Positions 59,452-64,000 of a stretch of 64,000 nucleotides of DNA are shown one piece after another (within the stretch, counting starts at the first letter, position 1; every line of letters begins with the position of its first letter). The translations under genes were made by a program, and so were the position numbers. Source of the stretch: DATNPX01 sp036702975 (GTDB lineage Bacteria > Cyanobacteriota > Vampirovibrionia > Obscuribacterales > Obscuribacteraceae); assembly GCA_036702975.1 (NCBI GenBank), contig DATNPX010000026.1:1-64000 (forward strand), written 5' to 3'. The notes below the pieces were generated by a model that had not been told where the DNA came from, searched no databases, and was given only the letters and a program-made list of their open reading frames with translations.

Positions 59452-59766
59452 TTGGACGGATGCGGTGCTACTCAAGTTAAATTCCAATTCGACTCGTTTA
59501 TTGTAGCAGCGCCGTACCTTCGAGCCCTACCAAATCAGCCTTAAGGAGTTGTTGCGATTTGGGCGCCACCCAATGAACGTATAAACAGACATATATATGA
59601 ATGGCCAACTATTTCCAACAAGGACAAACGGAATGAAGCCTTGATTGAGCTGGAAACAGATTAATCAACCTATGAGTCCACCTGGCGGCAGGAAAATCTA
59701 TAAAAGAAAACACCAGCCTGATCGTTCGACCAGCCCAATGTTTGAAAACTTGATTGTAAGGACCCC

Positions 59767-59985
59767 TTAGGCCGTTGTCGTTACGACGTCTGCATACAGA
59801 TCGTCATAATCGTCACGGGCTATGCGGCTAAGTGAGACGGGTGCAAACGCCGTAACCGTATCGCTACGATCCATATGTGATGCAACCACAAGCCCGATAA
59901 CCTCCAAAAAGGCTTTCTCTACGGTCTTGGTAGAGGAGGAGGCTTTCTGCCGCTTTTTGAGTTTGTTGAAGAAGTTTTCAGCCAT
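59767..59985 (-). CDS. Small hypothetical protein
   Basis: The 72-residue protein from ATG 59985 (AGG six bases upstream) has a basic N-terminus (NFFNKLKKRQKASSSTKT), a hydrophobic middle (KAFLEVIGLVVASHM) and an acidic C-terminus (ARDDYDDLYADVV). No family is recognised. It lies 316 bp upstream of the PemK-like gene on the same strand, too far for a standard toxin-antitoxin pair, and is not MazE-like. It may be a real small protein. Confidence 0.5.
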   Translation of the reverse strand: MAENFFNKLKKRQKASSSTKTVEKAFLEVIGLVVASHMDRSDTVTAFAPVSLSRIARDDYDDLYADVVTTTA

Positions 59986-60186
59986 GTGCGACCTGAGATT
60001 TGGGTTGAAGTCCAAGTGGTGGAGAGTATAGCACCCTTTTCAAGAGTATTTCTACTATTTTTAATCTAAAACGAGAAATTTAAATATCGAGTTTATAGCT
60101 CCCGTCTTTCTCACTATGCCCAGATTTAGTTTTTTCTAAAGTAGATATTCTCACAGTCGTTTCAACTCTGATTAATTCCGAAGGTT

Positions 60187-60591
60187 CTAGGTTTGAGCGC
60201 CGAAACGGTCCTTCAAAAATTTAATAGTTCTTTGGGTGGCATTGCCTGGAGCAAATATCTCGGCGATCCCTTTTTGAAGTAAAACCTCGCGGTCTTCGTC
60301 AGGAATCACTCCGCCCCCAAAAACCAGAATATCGCCTGCACCTTGCTCCTTCAGCAATTCGACAACGCGAGGGAAGAGAGTCATATGTGCACCAGAGAGC
60401 ACACTCAATCCGACGGCGTTAACGTCCTCTTGTATGGCAGTCTCTACAATCTCCTCCGGAGAGCGGTGCAAACCGGTATAAACCACTTCCATGCCAGCGT
60501 CTCTCAAGGCTCGAGCAACCACTTTGGCACCACGGTCGTGACCGTCCAAACCGGGTTTACCAATCAAGACACGAATTTTTTTTCCAGCCAT
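60187..60591 (-). CDS. Stand-alone cobalamin-binding domain (methylmalonyl-CoA mutase C-terminal type)
   Basis: The 134-residue protein matches the B12-binding domain of acyl-CoA mutases: KIRVLIGKPGLDGHDRGAKV (the DxHxxG box, His as lower cobalt ligand), SVLSGAHMTLFPRV and VFGGGVIPDEDRE. Such small subunits join a catalytic subunit to isomerise acyl-CoA esters. No large subunit or MeaB chaperone is in the window. The start at ATG 60591 gives the usual length; a TTG at 60657 is open but would add non-conserved residues. Confidence 0.9.
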   Translation of the reverse strand: MAGKKIRVLIGKPGLDGHDRGAKVVARALRDAGMEVVYTGLHRSPEEIVETAIQEDVNAVGLSVLSGAHMTLFPRVVELLKEQGAGDILVFGGGVIPDEDREVLLQKGIAEIFAPGNATQRTIKFLKDRFGAQT

Positions 60592-60653
60592 CGCCTGTTT
60601 CCACCCACAAACTAACTCGGGCACTCTCTGCCGCAAAAGAAAGTATATAGCGC

Positions 60654-61121
60654 TCAAGTCTTCTTCTTCGCTACGCCAATCTTTCCTTCTATTTTCTCGA
60701 TGATCTCAGGGTATTCCTTGAAGTCGCGCCGATGGATTATATAGATCATGCCTTTAGTCTTGATAACCGCGACTGCAAAAATGGAAGGTTGCGACAGCTC
60801 CAATATGTCAGACCAGGCCAATTCGGACTTCCAAAACAAGGTGTTGAGGCCGATTCGATCCGCCCAAAAGCGCACTTTCCCGACCTCAAACAAAAGGGGC
60901 AGAAGAATGGTGGTGTCGACGAACATAAGCAGCAGCAAGCTTGACGCTTCCAGCTGGAAATTGATGCGTTGGTGCGTTTGAATCGAAGAGATCACACTTC
61001 CCATGAGCGAGATGTTGAGCATGAGCACTAGCAAAAAACCCATCAGTCGAACAAATGACTTGAGCGGCGGACGCTCAAAAAGCTTGTCTGGTTCAGTCGT
61101 TGCTTTGGGAAGCTTTGCCAA
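60654..61121 (-). CDS. Membrane protein with PH-like domain
   Basis: The 155-residue protein has two membrane helices (about 25-45 and 58-80) followed by a short domain with alternating strands: VRFWADRIGLNTLFWKSELA, WSDILELSQPSIFAVAV, TKGMIYIIHRRDFKEYPEII. The pattern resembles bacterial PH (bPH) domains found after membrane segments. Function is unknown. It is followed by the B12-domain gene and may be cotranscribed with it. Confidence 0.65.
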   Translation of the reverse strand: MAKLPKATTEPDKLFERPPLKSFVRLMGFLLVLMLNISLMGSVISSIQTHQRINFQLEASSLLLLMFVDTTILLPLLFEVGKVRFWADRIGLNTLFWKSELAWSDILELSQPSIFAVAVIKTKGMIYIIHRRDFKEYPEIIEKIEGKIGVAKKKT

Positions 61122-61312
61122 AATCGTCTCTCCGTTTGTGAATCATCTGCCCTTGGCCGGCTCTGGTCAAGGTCTTTTAGCCTAGTCCCGTAGTCAGGTT
61201 ATGAGAGAATCGAGCGGGACAGCCAATTGCAGATTGAGATAAAATGCGCCGCTGTGTGCTTCGTTTGGTGCGGAGACAGCAAGTCAGCATTTTCAACAGG
61301 GGAAAATGATTC

Positions 61313-62947
61313 ATGGCCAAGGTCAAGTTAGCAGATTATTTGTTCGGGCGCTTGAAGGAGCTGGGCGTTGACACGACTTTCGGCATTCCAGGCGACTTCG
61401 TGCTGCCTCTCTATGCGGCACAAGAACGATGCGGCTTGAAGACTATCGTCATGACACACGAGCCCTCAGTAGGTTTTGCAGCGGATGCTTATGCCCGTCT
61501 ACGCGGGCTGGGTGTAGGGTTAGTCACTTATGGCGCTGGCGGACTTAACATGATTAACTCGGTCGCTCTAGCCTATGCCGAAGAATCACCCCTACTCATC
61601 ATCAGTGGCAGTCCAGAAACTAGATTTCGCAGCCAGCCAGCCATGCTTCATCACTGTGTGAAGGAGTTTGATACTCAATACAACGTCTTCGCCGAAGTAA
61701 CTGCCGCCCAGGCGTTGCTCGATAATCCGAAAACCGCACAAGAGCAGATCGAATTGGTGCTCGAAACGATTCTAAAGTCATCGCGCCCTGGTTATATCGA
61801 GATACCGCGCGACATGGTGAACACTGAAATCGAGACTCAAGACCGAGCACCACGTTCGGTGGAAGGTGAATCACCGGCCGTGCTGGATGCAGTGGGTGAA
61901 ATCATTCAACGCCTGAAGGCATCGAAGAGACCAGTGCTTCTCGTCGGAGCAGAAGTCAGTCGGTTCAAGCTGAAAGACAAAATTGTCGAACTCGCAGAAC
62001 TGCTGAATATTCCGGTAATTACCTCAATTCTTGGGAAGTCGTCTTTTCCTGAGTCGAACAAGAATTTCATAGGCAACTACTTCGGACGTTTTGGTGACAC
62101 TGGAGTGCGCGAATATGTGGAATCAGCAGATTGCATCTTAAATATAGGTGCTGTGCTTACTGAAATGGAGACTGGCGGATACACAGCCAATCTACCGCCG
62201 GAAAAGCTGATTCAGATCATTTTACGACAAGCGACTTGCGGATACAAAAACTATCAAGGTATCGACCTGAAGACATTCGTAGAGAGCTTGCTCGGACAGC
62301 TCAAAAAAGAGAAGAACCTACCGCGTTTCGAGCTGCCTCAAATAACCAAAGAAGAGATAAAAGGGTCTGCTTCATCTGAGAACTTGATGGTGGCAGACAT
62401 AATCCAACAGTTGAACCAGTTTCTCACTGATGATTACGTGGTGGCATCAGACGTCGGTGACTGCTTATACGCAGGACTATCGTTGACGACCGACACCTTC
62501 ATTGCGCCCGGATATTATTCCAGCATGGGATTCGGAGTGCCTGCAGGTATTGGTGCACAGATTGCCCAACCAGAAAAACGTGCCCTGGTTTTGGTTGGAG
62601 ATGGCGCCTTCCAGATGACCGGGCTGGAAATGAGCACAGCCGCAAAACAAGGCATGAACCCAATCATCATCGTGTTCAATAATGCCATCTATGGAATGCT
62701 TCGTTTCATCGATCAACAACGCGAATACTACGATCTACCGAAGTGGGACTATGCGATGCTCGCTAAAGCGGTCGGCGGAGACGGGGTTGTTGCCCGGACA
62801 AAAGAAGAGTTTGCCGATGCTTTGAAAAACGCGAAACGATCTAACAAAATATTTTTGATCGACGCACAAATACCGCAAAGCGACATATCACCTACATTAA
62901 CCCGCTTGACAGACCATTTCGGTGCCAAGGTCAGGGCTTCCATCTAG
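61313..62947 (+). CDS. Indolepyruvate/pyruvate decarboxylase-family thiamine-diphosphate enzyme
   Basis: The 544-residue enzyme aligns with PDC/IPDC proteins. E50 in VMTHEPSVGFAADAYAR activates the thiamine ring, H113-H114 form the catalytic HH pair, and the TPP/Mg site is VGDGAFQMTGLEM with NNAIYGM. These enzymes decarboxylate 2-keto acids (pyruvate, indolepyruvate, branched-chain forms) to aldehydes. The substrate pocket cannot be assigned here. GGGGAAAA lies before the ATG. It is apparently monocistronic. Confidence 0.92.
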   Translation: MAKVKLADYLFGRLKELGVDTTFGIPGDFVLPLYAAQERCGLKTIVMTHEPSVGFAADAYARLRGLGVGLVTYGAGGLNMINSVALAYAEESPLLIISGSPETRFRSQPAMLHHCVKEFDTQYNVFAEVTAAQALLDNPKTAQEQIELVLETILKSSRPGYIEIPRDMVNTEIETQDRAPRSVEGESPAVLDAVGEIIQRLKASKRPVLLVGAEVSRFKLKDKIVELAELLNIPVITSILGKSSFPESNKNFIGNYFGRFGDTGVREYVESADCILNIGAVLTEMETGGYTANLPPEKLIQIILRQATCGYKNYQGIDLKTFVESLLGQLKKEKNLPRFELPQITKEEIKGSASSENLMVADIIQQLNQFLTDDYVVASDVGDCLYAGLSLTTDTFIAPGYYSSMGFGVPAGIGAQIAQPEKRALVLVGDGAFQMTGLEMSTAAKQGMNPIIIVFNNAIYGMLRFIDQQREYYDLPKWDYAMLAKAVGGDGVVARTKEEFADALKNAKRSNKIFLIDAQIPQSDISPTLTRLTDHFGAKVRASI

Positions 62948-62990
62948 AAGCAAACGGCGCTCGAGAGATTTCTGAGCTCGAAGGAGTTCT

Positions 62991-63500
62991 TTAGGGAAAC
63001 TCCGGCTGCTGCGAGCTGCTTTCCGGCGCCGGTGTCATCGGCACCGCCTGAACTGGCTGACCGAAACACCACATCGACTCAGGCATGTAGAATTCATCGC
63101 CACCCCAGGTCGAAGGAAGCGGAGTGGAATGCCCGGTCGTTAGCCCTTGTGCTCTGGTGCCCACAATGCCCGCTCCGATTCGATGCTCGGGCGTAAACTC
63201 AAAGTATGGAGACAAAGAGCGTGCGCCCTCGTCACCATAAATCAGTTCCGCCATGCCACCAGCTTCGTAAACAAAGCTGTCAGTTGTTACAGGCGGCAAG
63301 CCGTTCCGTACACGACCGGTATCAATATTTAGCGGATTGCGATAGATCGACTGTATGGTTCGGTCAGGAAGATATTCAGAGGACACCTCGGTTTTAAAAG
63401 GTACCATCCCGGAATAATCGTAGTCGAAAGATTGTGCGAAAGATGGACGAATGCTGCAAAGTATTAAAGCAGTTAGTAATAAGAATGCATATTTAGTCAT
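62991..63500 (-). CDS. Hypothetical secreted protein
   Basis: The 169-residue protein has a signal peptide (YAFLLLTALILCSIRPSFAQ) and a mature part with no known domain, rich in Pro, Gly and Ser, ending QQPEFP. It is probably periplasmic. It is convergent with the decarboxylase gene, 43 bases apart. The spacer 63501-63627 has no gene. Confidence 0.6.
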   Translation of the reverse strand: MTKYAFLLLTALILCSIRPSFAQSFDYDYSGMVPFKTEVSSEYLPDRTIQSIYRNPLNIDTGRVRNGLPPVTTDSFVYEAGGMAELIYGDEGARSLSPYFEFTPEHRIGAGIVGTRAQGLTTGHSTPLPSTWGGDEFYMPESMWCFGQPVQAVPMTPAPESSSQQPEFP

Positions 63501-63627
63501 ATCCCTTCAACCCATGTTTGAGTGGAAACAAAATCTATTGAGTGTACGGGGCGTGATCGTATGTTGCACTATCACTCTTTCAAGAGGCTTGCAAAGTGAG
63601 CCATCATCACAATTTCAGCAGCCGACA

Positions 63628-64000
63628 TCATTTGGGCGCGAGATTGATAGACCAATCAGACGGCCACAGGCGAAGCTTATAATTCGGGTCCTGGCGCCAA
63701 GCCTGGATCTCGCCCTTCCAGGACGGTCCTTCGGCATACTGGCTTGGCGTCATGTAGAACTCCTGCAAGCCAATTATAAGCAGCCAAACTGCAACGGATT
63801 GGAAAGCACGCTTGGTCCAACCTGTAGATTGAAAGGATAGAGCGAGCAGTGACAGTTCGATAAGAATCTGCGGAGCAAAGGCATAGCGCTGGTTGATACC
63901 AACCAACAACGAATCATAACGACTACCAAGACAGCCAGCGTAACCCACTGTTATAAGCGAAACAGCGGAAAGGAAAAACCATTTAACCTCAGCATATTTG
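63628..64000 (-). CDS. C-terminal part of a multi-pass membrane protein (cut by window edge)
   Basis: The frame is open to the window end, so the start lies beyond 64000. The visible 123 residues include two or three membrane helices (FFLSAVSLITVGYAG, LIELSLLALSF, FQSVAVWLLIIG), a loop SRYDSLLVGINQRYAFAP, and a tail WKGEIQAWRQDPNYKLRLWP. The QRY(A/F)(F/V)xP loop and the tryptophan-rich tail resemble the ends of polytopic glycosyltransferase-like proteins. Too little is present to assign a function. Confidence 0.6.
   Translation of the reverse strand, partial: KYAEVKWFFLSAVSLITVGYAGCLGSRYDSLLVGINQRYAFAPQILIELSLLALSFQSTGWTKRAFQSVAVWLLIIGLQEFYMTPSQYAEGPSWKGEIQAWRQDPNYKLRLWPSDWSINLAPK

Overview
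The window is chromosomal DNA of a free-living, Gram-negative-type (diderm) bacterium with medium GC content. Genes lie on both strands, mostly in short operons. There is no prophage, insertion sequence or CRISPR array. Several features suggest a non-photosynthetic relative of Cyanobacteria (Melainabacteria/Vampirovibrionia, perhaps Obscuribacterales-like): a full double-domain KaiC with conserved autophosphorylation residues beside a receiver protein with a KaiA-like tail, an AsmA/TamB-type envelope protein, many TPR proteins with signal peptides, and frequent GTG/TTG starts. This placement is an inference; no rRNA gene is present to test it.

Layout. 1-3.4 kb: two divergent RND efflux pumps with identical first codons; the left one runs off the window. 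3.6-7.9 kb: tRNA-Gly, a small XRE regulator, a three-gene operon of unknown membrane proteins, a TPR protein and an alpha/beta hydrolase. 8-16.4 kb: acyl-CoA synthetase, an Sm-like/beta-propeller fusion, RsfS, HU, a BtaA-like lipid enzyme and TPR secretory proteins. 16.4-22.4 kb: pnp and rpsO, a gene-poor stretch, ferredoxin, a GT87-like membrane protein and a candidate structured RNA. 22.4-36 kb: a response regulator with a degenerate receiver, a large AsmA-like protein, a Xer recombinase with an insertion, an AAA+ ATPase, an epoxide-hydrolase-like enzyme, a MerR-like/zinc-knuckle protein, and LRR and TrbI-like secreted proteins.

36-40.3 kb is a translation cluster: rpsF, ssb, rpsR, tRNA-Leu, infC, rpmI, rplT and a SpoU/TrmH rRNA methyltransferase. 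A degenerate in-frame copy of the last 43 infC codons lies between infC and rpmI. 40.4-45 kb holds a TIG-domain secreted protein, an AbiEi-like/GrlR-like pair, and a clock-like locus (receiver plus KaiA-like domain, a decayed histidine-kinase tail, and KaiC). 45-59 kb is a long plus-strand run: ClC exchanger, TatC, a membrane metalloprotease-TPR fusion followed by its catalytically dead paralogue, a GGDEF protein, a HAD phosphatase, FolK, AcpS and a 1163-residue internally duplicated CPBP-type protease. 59-64 kb: a MazF/PemK toxin, a stand-alone B12-binding domain, a bPH-like membrane protein, an indolepyruvate/pyruvate decarboxylase, a secreted protein and the end of a multi-pass membrane protein cut by the window.

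Most interesting loci: the KaiC locus with its KaiA-like receiver protein, the active/inactive membrane-protease pair after tatC with the duplicated CPBP protein downstream, the infC tail duplication, and the divergent RND pair with identical 5' ends. Starts were chosen from ribosome-binding sites and family alignments where visible. No database searches were run.
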